A DNA stretch of 64,000 nucleotides, taken from contig NZ_JAJATZ010000003.1 in the NCBI RefSeq assembly GCF_020531945.1, positions 1 through 64,000 of the forward strand. Reading direction: 5' to 3'. Position numbers and translations under genes: made by a program. This document shows positions 15,908-24,011 of the stretch, piece after piece. How positions within the stretch are numbered: the stretch's first letter is position 1; each line of letters begins with the position of its first letter. The notes under the pieces are model-generated. The model ran no database searches and had not been told where the DNA came from. It was given only the letters and a program-made list of their open reading frames with translations. This DNA is from Loktanella gaetbuli (GTDB lineage Bacteria; Pseudomonadota; Alphaproteobacteria; Rhodobacterales; Rhodobacteraceae).

Positions 15908-16423
15908 CTTTGCCTGATCCTCGCGACACCTCTGGCGGCACAGGCCCCGGACAAGACAAGTCCGCTCTTGTCCTATTTCGAGGCAGGCATCATCTGTCCC
16001 CCGCCCTCGGTCGGCGAGGTTGCAGCCCCCGGCACCGTCGCAGGCACAACCCATCTGATCGAGGAAGAGCCGCCCTTTGTCGCGCAGTCGCGGCGTGTTC
16101 CGGCGGTTCTGGGAATAGGGTTTGGCGTCAAATCGACCACCGGGGGGTTGTTGGGTATTCCCGACGTGACGATCATGGTCACGCACCCGCCAATGGGGGC
16201 TGACAACACGGTGCGGCAGACCTTCTTGTCGCGCATCGATTCCATGGAACCGTCGCTGACATTCTACCAGTTCGACTACGATTACGAACTGGTTCAGGGC
16301 GTCTGGCAGATCGAGGCGTCAAAGAACGGCGAAATCCTGTATCGCACGACCTTCGAGGTCGTCGCACCCGATCAGGTTCCTGGACTGGCGCAGGTCTGCG
16401 GGTTCGAACACCTGCTGTCCTAA
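15890..16423 (+). CDS. DUF3859 domain exported protein
   Basis: A 177-residue protein with a signal peptide (MRLTLFLCLILATPLAAQA, cleavage likely after AQA). The mature part matches the DUF3859 family: an early FEAGIICPPP, a central IMVTHPPMG and a C-terminal FYQFDYDYELVQGVWQIE. The domain looks like an all-beta, periplasmic fold of unknown function. The start codon lies in the loop of a terminator-like hairpin, 38 bases after pckA. A GTG or ATG further downstream would remove the signal peptide, so this start is favoured. Confidence 0.8.
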   Translation: MRLTLFLCLILATPLAAQAPDKTSPLLSYFEAGIICPPPSVGEVAAPGTVAGTTHLIEEEPPFVAQSRRVPAVLGIGFGVKSTTGGLLGIPDVTIMVTHPPMGADNTVRQTFLSRIDSMEPSLTFYQFDYDYELVQGVWQIEASKNGEILYRTTFEVVAPDQVPGLAQVCGFEHLLS

Positions 16424-16426
16424 GCG

Positions 16427-17197
16427 TTAGCCCATCACGCCCCGCCGGATCAGGTTTGCGCCTGCAATGATCAACACGAGCAACGTCATGCGCCGGAATC
16501 GGTTCTGATCGAATCTGTCGCCCAGCTTGAAACCCAGCCACATCCCGGCCAGCGCAGGCGGGACCAGCAGCGCCGACAATGGCCAGGTCTGGGCATTCAT
16601 GACGCCCGATTGCAGATGCCCCAGCAGCAGCATGACTGAACCCGCCCCATAGATGACCCCCTGCACGGCCATTTGTCGTGCGCGTGGCGTATTCAGCGCC
16701 AGCAGATACAGCACCGTCGGCGGCCCCCATGTACCCGCCAGACCGCCCAAGGTGCCGGCGGCAAATCCGGCCCCCCATTCGAACACCCTGCGTCGTTGCG
16801 CAGGAATACGGGGCCTCCATCCCAACAACTGGATCGCGCAAAGAACGACAACCGGAACGCCGAGAATGAAGAACATCACCCGCGTTGGTATCAGCGTCAG
16901 GAATTGCGCCGATATCAGGATCATCACACAGACCACTAGCACATAGCGCCAGTGGTCGCGCACCGCCTCGCGCGCCTGCCCAAGTCCGGCGTGCAGCACT
17001 TGCCAGCCATTGCTGACCACGATCGGAAAGATGATGCCCGCCACCACCAGTTTCGGATCAATCAGAATGCCCATTCCGGAGATCATGATCAGCGGCATGG
17101 CAAAGCCGACTGCACCTTTGACAAAGCCGCCCAGCAGCGTGACGCCACAGGCAAACAGGATCAGACCGAGAGGGAGAATATCTGTGAACAATGACAT
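16427..17197 (-). CDS. Sulfite exporter TauE/SafE family permease
   Basis: A 256-residue membrane protein with about eight hydrophobic helices and the two TSUP-type repeats, the first near LGGFVKGAVGFAMPLIMI and the second near AGTLGGLAGTWGPPTVLYLL. TSUP proteins export organic sulfur or sulfonate-derived anions, but substrates are rarely predictable. The ATG at 17197 starts directly at the first helix; an upstream start would add 12 hydrophilic residues. Only 3 bases separate its end from the convergent DUF3859 gene. It is divergent from the acyl-CoA dehydrogenase gene. Confidence 0.85.
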   Translation of the reverse strand: MSLFTDILPLGLILFACGVTLLGGFVKGAVGFAMPLIMISGMGILIDPKLVVAGIIFPIVVSNGWQVLHAGLGQAREAVRDHWRYVLVVCVMILISAQFLTLIPTRVMFFILGVPVVVLCAIQLLGWRPRIPAQRRRVFEWGAGFAAGTLGGLAGTWGPPTVLYLLALNTPRARQMAVQGVIYGAGSVMLLLGHLQSGVMNAQTWPLSALLVPPALAGMWLGFKLGDRFDQNRFRRMTLLVLIIAGANLIRRGVMG

Positions 17198-17344
17198 GGC
17201 CGCACATTGCGCCAGACCGGCGGGACACACCACTGCGAATCGCGTGCGACACTTTTGTGCGAAAGTGGATATTTATTCGCATTAATATTGCGCTGCGGCC
17301 GCAAAGACGGTAGTGCTGCACATGCATAAATGACGGAGCTTCCC
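17198..17344. other. Divergent intergenic region with a 6-bp inverted repeat
   Basis: This spacer separates the TSUP permease and the acyl-CoA dehydrogenase gene. It holds an inverted repeat TGCGAA (17258-17263) / TTCGCA (17276-17281) with 12 bases between arms, in an AT-rich stretch that contains ATTAATATT. It may be an operator for one of the divergent genes, but no regulator can be assigned. No RNA gene or further coding sequence is visible. Confidence 0.3.
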
Positions 17345-19030
17345 ATGCCGCACGATGGACAAACGCTGGATCTGGACACGAACCCGGTACTGATCGACTT
17401 GCTGGACACCACGCGTGCGGCACTGACTGCCGTGGATGCCGTTCTGGACCGCGCCAAGGCCGTCGTCGGCGCACGTGTCACGCTGGACGGGCGTGTGTCG
17501 GCCCGCCTGATCGAGGCGCATCAGACCGCGACCCACGGGTTGGCCTGGCTTGCGACCTACGCGCAGGCCCTGCACCAGATGCAGCACTGGGCGGACAGAT
17601 TGGCGTCGGACGGCACATTCAGCGAGGTCGAACAACTGATTCACCAAATCGCCTTTGGTGAATATCTGTCCCAGATCGCTGGCGGCATTCCGATGAACCA
17701 GACCGAGGTGCTGCGCCTGGGCGATCTGGGCCTTGGCCAGGACGATCAGTCCACGTTCCTGACGACACCTGTCCAGCACCTGATGGCGCATGGCAATACA
17801 CAGGCGGCCCGCACCGCATTGGCCCAGCTAATGCAGGACCGCAGTGCCGATCTGACCGTGGGCCGCAGCGGTCTGGATGAAGAGCTTGAGATGATCCGCG
17901 ACCAATTCCGCCGCTTCAGTCGCGAACGGGTCGAACCCCATGCCCATGACTGGCACCTCAATGATGATCTGATCCCGATGGAAATCATCAACGAGATGGC
18001 CGAAATGGGCGTATTCGGCCTGACAATCCCCGAAGAGCACGGCGGCTTCGGTCTGTCCAAGGCTGCAATGTGTGTCGTGTCAGAGGAACTCTCGCGTGGT
18101 TATATCGGTGTCGGGTCACTTGGCACCCGGTCCGAAATCGCGGCAGAACTGATTATCTGCGGCGGCACCGATGCCCAAAAGGAAAAATGGCTGCCCGGTC
18201 TCGCATCCGGTGAGATCCTGCCGACGGCCGTGTTTACCGAACCGAATACCGGGTCCGACCTGGGCGCGCTGCGCACTCGGGCGACGCGCGATGGCGACGA
18301 CTGGCAGATCACCGGCAACAAGACCTGGATCACCCACGCCGCCCGCACCCATGTGATGACGGTTCTCGCGCGCACGGAACCCGACACCGACGACTATCGC
18401 GGGCTGTCGATGTTCCTCGCGGAAAAGACGCCCGGCACGGACGAGGCACCATTCCCCGACGACGGCATCACCGGCGGCGAGATCGAGGTGCTGGGTTATC
18501 GCGGCATGAAGGAATACGAACTTGCCTTTGACGGGTTCAAGGTCAGCGGTGAAAATCTGCTGGGCGGCGAGACCGGCAAGGGTTTCAAGCAACTGATGCA
18601 GACATTCGAATCCGCACGCATCCAGACGGCCGCCCGCGCCATCGGTGTCGCGCAATCCGCGCTGGACGAAGGGATGCGCTATGCGCAAGACCGCAAACAG
18701 TTCGGCCAATCGCTGATCGATTTCCCCCGCGTGTCCGGCAAGCTGGCCATGATGGCGGTCGAAATTATGGTTGCCCGCCAGCTGACCTATTTCAGTGCCC
18801 ACGAAAAAGACGCCGACCGCCGCTGCGACCTAGAGGCCGGCATGGCCAAGCTGCTGGGCGCACGCGTAGCTTGGGCCTGTGCCGACAATGCGCTGCAAAT
18901 CCATGGCGGCAACGGGTTCGCGTTGGAATACAAGATCAGCCGCATCCTGTGCGACGCACGTATCCTGAATATCTTTGAGGGGGCTGCCGAAATTCAGGCG
19001 CAGGTGATTGCGCGACGCCTTTTGTCCTGA
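17345..19030 (+). CDS. mcd: Acyl-CoA dehydrogenase, probable (2S)-methylsuccinyl-CoA dehydrogenase
   Basis: A 561-residue flavoprotein. Residues about 185-561 are a normal acyl-CoA dehydrogenase with FTEPNTGSDLGALRTRA, KTWITHAART and RKQFGQSLIDFP, ending with the FEGAAEIQ region. The extra N-terminal domain of roughly 170 residues is the hallmark of methylsuccinyl-CoA dehydrogenase of the ethylmalonyl-CoA pathway; DmdC and other long members are alternatives. It would oxidise methylsuccinyl-CoA to mesaconyl-C1-CoA and pass electrons to ETF. The ATG at 17345 has GGAG 6 bases upstream; an ATG at 17330 would add 5 residues. The 3' end abuts the convergent DUF421 gene. Confidence 0.8.
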   Translation: MPHDGQTLDLDTNPVLIDLLDTTRAALTAVDAVLDRAKAVVGARVTLDGRVSARLIEAHQTATHGLAWLATYAQALHQMQHWADRLASDGTFSEVEQLIHQIAFGEYLSQIAGGIPMNQTEVLRLGDLGLGQDDQSTFLTTPVQHLMAHGNTQAARTALAQLMQDRSADLTVGRSGLDEELEMIRDQFRRFSRERVEPHAHDWHLNDDLIPMEIINEMAEMGVFGLTIPEEHGGFGLSKAAMCVVSEELSRGYIGVGSLGTRSEIAAELIICGGTDAQKEKWLPGLASGEILPTAVFTEPNTGSDLGALRTRATRDGDDWQITGNKTWITHAARTHVMTVLARTEPDTDDYRGLSMFLAEKTPGTDEAPFPDDGITGGEIEVLGYRGMKEYELAFDGFKVSGENLLGGETGKGFKQLMQTFESARIQTAARAIGVAQSALDEGMRYAQDRKQFGQSLIDFPRVSGKLAMMAVEIMVARQLTYFSAHEKDADRRCDLEAGMAKLLGARVAWACADNALQIHGGNGFALEYKISRILCDARILNIFEGAAEIQAQVIARRLLS

Positions 19031-19525
19031 TCAGACGCTGTCGCGGACGCCTTCCAGCAGCGTATCATCGAAGGTGTCACCGTGCAGCACGCTGATATCG
19101 CCGGTGGGTTCAAAGATCACGGCCCGTACCTTCGAGAATTCGAGCGCGTTGGACTCTCGCAGCTTGCCGATGACGTCGGCTTTGGTCATGCCGGATTTCT
19201 TGATGTTCTCCATCAGGAACTCTCCGTCCCGCATGACCAACAGCGGATCATTATCAACGAGGCCGGGCACCTGCTGCGCGTAGGCGCGGGCGCGCGCGAT
19301 GACCATCTGAACGATAAAGAGACCGATCAGCGCCGCCATGCCGTGCGAGATTGGCGTCGACGGTGTCATCACGGTTGCGGCGAGGACAGAACCGCTGGCG
19401 ACCGTGACCGCAAAGTCAAACCCTGACATTTTGGAAAACGACCGCAAGCCAGCGATGCGGGTCAAAATCACGATGAACGGCACCATGATGACGCACCGCA
19501 CCAGAATGTTGAAAATATCAGCCAT
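19031..19525 (-). CDS. DUF421 membrane protein (YetF family)
   Basis: A 164-residue protein with three N-terminal hydrophobic helices (about 7-24, 34-54, 60-80) and a cytoplasmic DUF421 domain in the second half, with LRSFSKMSGFDFAVTVASGS and DGEFLMENIKKSGMTKADV as the recognisable parts. Members are found in stress regulons of several bacteria; biochemical function is unknown. A candidate EcfG promoter lies 25-50 bases upstream, which fits a general stress gene. It abuts the convergent acyl-CoA dehydrogenase gene with no terminator between them. Confidence 0.85.
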   Translation of the reverse strand: MADIFNILVRCVIMVPFIVILTRIAGLRSFSKMSGFDFAVTVASGSVLAATVMTPSTPISHGMAALIGLFIVQMVIARARAYAQQVPGLVDNDPLLVMRDGEFLMENIKKSGMTKADVIGKLRESNALEFSKVRAVIFEPTGDISVLHGDTFDDTLLEGVRDSV

Positions 19526-19549
19526 GTTTGTCCCCGTTCTTCACAGGAT

Positions 19550-19575
19550 AACAATCTGTTGAGCCTTTAAGTTCC
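19550..19575 (-). promoter_or_regulatory. Candidate EcfG promoter of the DUF421 gene
   Basis: On the minus strand GGAAC (19571-19575) is followed after 17 bases by TGTT (19550-19553). The predicted start near 19543 leaves a leader of about 18 bases before the ATG at 19525. It fits the alphaproteobacterial general stress consensus except for the first -10 base. Confidence 0.5.
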
Positions 19576-19584
19576 GCCGCGCGA

Positions 19585-20310
19585 TCAGACCCGCCCAATC
19601 GCCTGCACCAACCGATCGCGTGCTGGCGGTAACGTGTCATGACCCAAGGACCGCAACAGCCTGTGTTCGATGAAATAGCCGGTCGTCGTCAAGGCGATCA
19701 CGATCTGGTCGTTGGTCGCATCACCTTGCCCCGCCAACACGGGCGGCAATGGTAGCAGACGGTCCACCCATTCGCCCGCGGCCTGCCTGCTGACAGCGCG
19801 TCCCGTACGCGGAGACACAAAGGCCAGATCCTCGTTCGTGCCACGTACGGCACAGGCAGAGAGGTCCATGCCGAACCCCATCTCGGACAGCAAGGCCTGT
19901 TCCCACCGCAGATAGGCCAAGGGCCAGACGTCGGTTTGGCCGAGCAGATCCAGCAGTTGCGTCGTCCGGTCATACAGTGGGCCGTGCGGTTCGCGTTCTG
20001 GCAGTATGCGTGACAGCAAGGCACAGACTGCATTCAGTCCTGCCAACGACAGCCTGTCCCCCATCGCCGCGACACTGCGGCTGCGGACGGGTTCGACAGT
20101 AAAGGACCCCAGATGTTCGCCCAGCCGCGCCTTCCATGCGACGGACAATTGCGCACCGGGTTGCAGGATCGGGGCGATTTTGCGGCTGACACCACCACGC
20201 ACGACACCTGCGTGCCGCCCCATGTCGGGGGTGAACACTTCGATGATCGCAGAGGTTTCGCCGAACGGGCGGGTCGACAACAGGATGCCTTCGTCACGCC
20301 ACGCGATCAT
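19585..20310 (-). CDS. recO: DNA repair protein RecO
   Basis: A 241-residue RecO, which loads RecA onto SSB-coated single strands with RecR. The N-terminal OB-fold begins MIAWRDEGILLSTRPFGE and continues with RHAGVVRGG; the C-terminal helical part contains LRWEQALLSEMGFGMDL and CAVRGTNEDLAFVSPRTGRAV, where many members carry zinc-binding cysteines. Only one such cysteine is obvious here, which is usual for alphaproteobacterial RecO. It is 9 bases downstream of the DUF1491 gene in the era-rnc-lepB run. Confidence 0.9.
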   Translation of the reverse strand: MIAWRDEGILLSTRPFGETSAIIEVFTPDMGRHAGVVRGGVSRKIAPILQPGAQLSVAWKARLGEHLGSFTVEPVRSRSVAAMGDRLSLAGLNAVCALLSRILPEREPHGPLYDRTTQLLDLLGQTDVWPLAYLRWEQALLSEMGFGMDLSACAVRGTNEDLAFVSPRTGRAVSRQAAGEWVDRLLPLPPVLAGQGDATNDQIVIALTTTGYFIEHRLLRSLGHDTLPPARDRLVQAIGRV

Positions 20311-20319
20311 CGCTGCCCC

Positions 20320-20646
20320 CTATTCCAATCCCGGCTGGTCCAGCAGATGCCGCCCGGCGCGGTCCTCGACCTCGATCACCCACAGATCGCTGTCAAAGCC
20401 ACGTTGTCTGGCGATGGACGCATCGACATCCGTTTCGGGACCATCCGCCAGCGTCACCCAGACCCGATCACCGGTCATCAGATCAAAACTGCGCTGAAAC
20501 GCCTGTGCGTTCCCGTCCAGTGTATTGAGTTTCACCAGCACCGCACCCGCCGTCGCATCGCCGCGCGCCACGACAAAGGCGGGGATATCCGCGCCCCTCA
20601 ACCGTGCCAGATAGGCCGCGACCCAAAAGTCAGCGGTCAGACGCAT
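20320..20646 (-). CDS. DUF1491 family protein
   Basis: A 108-residue protein that matches DUF1491: LTADFWVAAYLARLRGADIPAFV at the start, AGAVLVKLN in the middle and FDSDLWVIEVEDRAGRHLL at the end. The family is mainly alphaproteobacterial, with unknown function. It lies between recO and era with gaps of 9 and 3 bases, so it is part of the same transcript. No signal peptide, metal site or transmembrane helix is visible. Confidence 0.85.
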   Translation of the reverse strand: MRLTADFWVAAYLARLRGADIPAFVVARGDATAGAVLVKLNTLDGNAQAFQRSFDLMTGDRVWVTLADGPETDVDASIARQRGFDSDLWVIEVEDRAGRHLLDQPGLE

Positions 20647-20649
20647 CGC

Positions 20650-21564
20650 TCAGGTGTCGCCGTCTTTGAAATCGAGGCCCATCTCGGAATAGCGTTCCTT
20701 GTCCTCGAGCCAGTTGGACCGGACTTTGACTTGCAGGAACAGGTGCACCTTGCGGCCCAGCAGTTCCTCGATCTCGACACGTGCAGCCTGACCCACGGCC
20801 TTGATCGTCTCGCCCTTGTTGCCCAGCACGATCCCCTTGTGACCATCGCGGATCACGTAGATCAACTGGTCGATCTTGGCAGAGCCGTCTTTACGCTCTT
20901 CCCAGTTTTCCGTTTCCACCGTCAACTGATAGGGCAGTTCCTGATGCAGGCGCAGAGTCAGCTTTTCGCGCGTGATCTCGGCGGCAATGTTGCGCAGCGG
21001 CGCATCGGCGATCTGATCGTCAGGATACAGCCACGGACCCTCTGGGACCTCGGATGCCAGCCAGTCCCGCAGCGCGTCGCAACCATGTCCGCGTTCGGCA
21101 GAAATCATAAAAGTCTCTGCGAAATCATAGGCCGCATTCATCTTGGCGGTCAGGGCCAGCAGGGTTTCCGACTGCACGCGGTCGATCTTGTTGATCGCCA
21201 GCGCCACACGCGCCTTGCCCACACGTTCGGCCAGCACATCCAGAATGGCCTGCACACCCGGCGTCAGGCCACGATGCGCCTCGATCAACAGGACGACCAC
21301 ATCGGCGTCCCCTGCCCCTGACCAGGCAGCGGCAACCATCGCACGATCCAGACGGCGGCGCGGGGCGAACAGACCGGGCGTATCGACAAAGACCAGTTGC
21401 GATTGATCCGCCTGCATCACCCCCCGGATCCGGGCACGTGTGGTCTGCACCTTGTGCGTCACGATGCTGACCTTTGCGCCGACCATCCGGTTCAAAAGAG
21501 TGGATTTGCCAGCATTCGGTTCCCCGATCAGGGCGACGAAACCGGCGCGCGTGTTTTCGGTCAT
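20650..21564 (-). CDS. era: GTPase Era
   Basis: A 304-residue Era. G1 is IGEPNAGKSTLLNRMVG, G3 is VDTPGLF and G4 is NKID; the C-terminal KH domain has the GHKGIVLGNKGETIKAVGQAAR stretch (residues near 240). Era helps 16S rRNA maturation and 30S assembly and is required for growth in most bacteria. The ATG at 21564 overlaps the rnc stop codon (ATGA). A much longer in-frame reading upstream lies inside rnc and is not real. Confidence 0.96.
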   Translation of the reverse strand: MTENTRAGFVALIGEPNAGKSTLLNRMVGAKVSIVTHKVQTTRARIRGVMQADQSQLVFVDTPGLFAPRRRLDRAMVAAAWSGAGDADVVVLLIEAHRGLTPGVQAILDVLAERVGKARVALAINKIDRVQSETLLALTAKMNAAYDFAETFMISAERGHGCDALRDWLASEVPEGPWLYPDDQIADAPLRNIAAEITREKLTLRLHQELPYQLTVETENWEERKDGSAKIDQLIYVIRDGHKGIVLGNKGETIKAVGQAARVEIEELLGRKVHLFLQVKVRSNWLEDKERYSEMGLDFKDGDT

Positions 21565-22241
21565 TGGGATACCTTTTCCAGCAATGCGGCGGCTGCCGCT
21601 TGTTCGGCCTGTCGTTTTGCGCGCGCGGTGGCGCGTGCCGTCTGACCGCTTTGGAGTCGCGCCTCGATCGTGAAATCGGGCTGATGGTCGGGGCCGGACC
21701 GGGCGACCTCTGTATAGACGGGCGGTGCCTCGCCACGGGCCTGCGCCCATTCCTGAAGCGCCGATTTCGGGTCGCGTGCGTCTTCTGCGACATTGGTGAT
21801 CCGATCGGACCACAGGCGCAGCACCGTATCGCGCGCGGCATCGAACCCGCCGTCCATGTAAACGGCCGCGATCACGGCCTCCATCGCGTCGGCCAAGAGC
21901 GCGTCCTTGCGCCGTCCACCTGATTTCATCTCGGACCGGCCAAGTTTCATGACCTCGCCCAGATCGATGCTTCGCGCAACCTCTGCACAGGTTTCACGGC
22001 GGACCAGCGCATTGTAGCGCGGCGCCAGCAACCCCTCTGCCGCGGCGGGATCCGCCCTCAGCAGTGCCTCTGCAATCGTCAGGCCCAGAACCCGGTCGCC
22101 CAGGAATTCGAGACGCTGGTTGTCGTCGCGGTGCGGGCTGGCCATCGAGGGATGGGTGACGGCCTGCAACAAATGGCGCACGTCCGAAAACCTGTGCCCA
22201 AGGCGCTTCTGAAACGCGTCAAGTTGCGCCGAGACCTTCAC
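21561..22241 (-). CDS. rnc: Ribonuclease III
   Basis: A 226-residue RNase III that cleaves double-stranded RNA in rRNA precursors and many mRNAs. The endonuclease signature NQRLEFLGDRVLGL is near residue 41, and the second acidic catalytic motif (DAMEAVIAAVY) near 115. The C-terminal dsRNA-binding domain begins at PKSALQEWAQARG and ends with ARAKRQAEQAAAAALLEK. It overlaps lepB and era by 4 bases on either side, so lepB-rnc-era is translationally coupled. Confidence 0.96.
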   Translation of the reverse strand: MKVSAQLDAFQKRLGHRFSDVRHLLQAVTHPSMASPHRDDNQRLEFLGDRVLGLTIAEALLRADPAAAEGLLAPRYNALVRRETCAEVARSIDLGEVMKLGRSEMKSGGRRKDALLADAMEAVIAAVYMDGGFDAARDTVLRLWSDRITNVAEDARDPKSALQEWAQARGEAPPVYTEVARSGPDHQPDFTIEARLQSGQTARATARAKRQAEQAAAAALLEKVSQ

Positions 22242-23074
22242 TCGACCTTCTCAAAGAAGCGGTCGCCGCGCCAGGTCCAGAACGCCAGCATCGAACGCCC
22301 GGCCGAGGAAAAGATCACGCGGTCAGCGCGGCCCACGATATCCTTGCGCGGGACAAAGCCCACACCACCCGCCACCTGGGCGACGCGGCTGTCGGTCGAA
22401 TTGTCGCGGTTGTCACCCATAAAGAAAAAATGATCCTCGGGCACGGTGAACACGCCGGTGTTGTCCAGCGCCCGATTTCCGATGTTCAGAATGTCGTGGC
22501 TGATGCCCCCCGGCAGCGTCTCGACGAATTTCTGCTTGATGCATTCCGCACCATCACCGACGGCACCGTTGAAACATTGCGGCCGCTGGCGACCGGACCC
22601 CTGCGGTTCCATGATTTCGGAAAAGATCCCCGCCTCGACCTGCGGGACCGCTTCGTCATTGATGAACAGCTGACCGTCGACAACCTGGATGCGCTCGCCC
22701 GGCAGACCGATCAGGCGTTTGATGAAATCACGCCCGGTCACGGGGTGGCGGAAGACGACGACATCACCGCGTTCGGGATCGGACCCGAACAGGCGATCGT
22801 CGCTGTCCTCGAACATGCCGCAGAAATCATCGGCACCGATATCAACACCCAGCGCCGGAATCAGGATCGACGGACAAGAGGCGTAGGAATACCCGTAGGC
22901 CATTTTGTTGACGAACAGGAAATCGCCGATCAGCAGCGTGTCCTTCATCGACCCTGACGGAATCCAGAATGGTTGAAAGAAGAGGGTGCGGAAAACGCCG
23001 GCAATCAGCAGCGCGTAGACAATGGTTTTGACGGTCTCGATCACGCTTGCGACGATGCCATTCTTTTCGGCCAT
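22238..23074 (-). CDS. lepB: Signal peptidase I
   Basis: A 278-residue inner-membrane serine protease that removes signal peptides from exported proteins. One N-terminal hydrophobic helix (TIVYALLIAGVFRTLFF) is followed by box B with the catalytic Ser in IPSGSMKDTLLIGD, the catalytic Lys in GRDFIKRLIGLPGE and box E in FFFMGDNRDNSTDSR. A cysteine-containing insert (about 165-185, with CFNGAVGDGAEC) is typical of proteobacterial members. It is between acpS and rnc in the conserved housekeeping run. Confidence 0.96.
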   Translation of the reverse strand: MAEKNGIVASVIETVKTIVYALLIAGVFRTLFFQPFWIPSGSMKDTLLIGDFLFVNKMAYGYSYASCPSILIPALGVDIGADDFCGMFEDSDDRLFGSDPERGDVVVFRHPVTGRDFIKRLIGLPGERIQVVDGQLFINDEAVPQVEAGIFSEIMEPQGSGRQRPQCFNGAVGDGAECIKQKFVETLPGGISHDILNIGNRALDNTGVFTVPEDHFFFMGDNRDNSTDSRVAQVAGGVGFVPRKDIVGRADRVIFSSAGRSMLAFWTWRGDRFFEKVE

Positions 23075-23130
23075 GTGATCAATCCCGTCCCTTATTCTGA
23101 ACGGCTAAATGATCGCACGGCCTGCATCTG

Positions 23131-23547
23131 TCAAGCCGCAGGGTCTGCGGTGACCGGCAGCGCCTCGATCAGGACAAAGGCCTGTGCCCAAGGATGATCA
23201 TCCGTCAGCGTGACATGGATCACGGCCCGGTGTCCCGGTGGCGTCATCTGGTCCAGCCGGTCCTTGGCCCAGCCGGTCACTTGCATCACGGGTTGACCGG
23301 TATGCAGGTTGGTGACGGACATGTCCTTCCACGCGATCCCCATGCGCAACCCCGTGCCCAATGCCTTTGAACAGGCCTCCTTGGCCGCCCAGCGCTTGGC
23401 ATAGGTGCCGGGGGTGTCGTGGCGGCGTTCAGCCTTGGCCTGTTCGGTTTCGGTAAAGACACGGTTGCGAAACCGGTCACCAAATCGGTCCAGCGTGCCT
23501 GCGATCCGGTCGATATTGGCCAGATCAGTCCCGATCCCGAGGATCAT
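23131..23547 (-). CDS. acpS: Holo-[acyl-carrier-protein] synthase
   Basis: A 138-residue AcpS that attaches 4'-phosphopantetheine from CoA to acyl carrier protein. The start MILGIGTDLANIDRI contains the Mg-binding Asp, and AKRWAAKEACSKALGTG has the conserved Glu. The C-terminus WAQAFVLIEAL is normal. The ATG at 23547 overlaps the stop codon of the deaminase gene (4 bases). A longer upstream reading lies within the deaminase gene and is rejected. Confidence 0.95.
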   Translation of the reverse strand: MILGIGTDLANIDRIAGTLDRFGDRFRNRVFTETEQAKAERRHDTPGTYAKRWAAKEACSKALGTGLRMGIAWKDMSVTNLHTGQPVMQVTGWAKDRLDQMTPPGHRAVIHVTLTDDHPWAQAFVLIEALPVTADPAA

Positions 23548-24011
23548 TTCTGGCCCTCGGGCGCGTAAATGACGTGCAGGCGGTCCTCTTCGACCCCGCC
23601 GAGGTAATCGAATGCCCCGTCGCAGGCGGCGTGAAAATCGCTGATCTTCAGCTTTGGAAACCGAAAGAAGGCAGCGGCACTGTTGGCCTGTTGCGCGCCA
23701 AAGATCACCCGGTCGATTTCCGCCCAGCGCATTGCGGACAGGCACATCTCGCAGGGCTGACAGGACGCCAGCAACGTGCACCCCTTGAGGCTACGATCAC
23801 CCAGCGCATCGGCCGCACGGGCGATGGCGACCACTTCGGCGTGGCGCGACACGTCGTTGGTGTCACCAACCTCGTTTCGGGCCGTGGCGATCACCTGCCC
23901 GTCTTTGACTACGGCGGCCGTAAAAACGATGTCCTTGCCCTGTGCGTGCAGGTCCAGCGCGTGATCGGCTACGCCGCGCATGGCGTCGCGTTCGGCATCC
24001 GTGGGGATCAT
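23544..24011 (-). CDS. Zinc-dependent nucleoside deaminase family protein
   Basis: A 155-residue cytidine/deoxycytidylate deaminase-fold protein. The zinc site is intact: HAE (SRHAEVVAIARA) and PCEMC (SCQPCEMCLSAM). It resembles guanine deaminase (GuaD)-like and TadA-like members, but lacks the features that define tRNA adenosine deaminase, so the substrate is uncertain. It overlaps pdxJ and acpS by 4 bases each. The insertion of this gene between pdxJ and acpS is common in the Rhodobacteraceae. Confidence 0.85.
   Translation of the reverse strand: MIPTDAERDAMRGVADHALDLHAQGKDIVFTAAVVKDGQVIATARNEVGDTNDVSRHAEVVAIARAADALGDRSLKGCTLLASCQPCEMCLSAMRWAEIDRVIFGAQQANSAAAFFRFPKLKISDFHAACDGAFDYLGGVEEDRLHVIYAPEGQK

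Noticed and set aside
20650..21813. A longer, 387-codon version of era
   Set aside because: The upstream part lies within rnc in another frame; the ATG at 21564 overlaps the rnc stop codon and gives the normal Era start.
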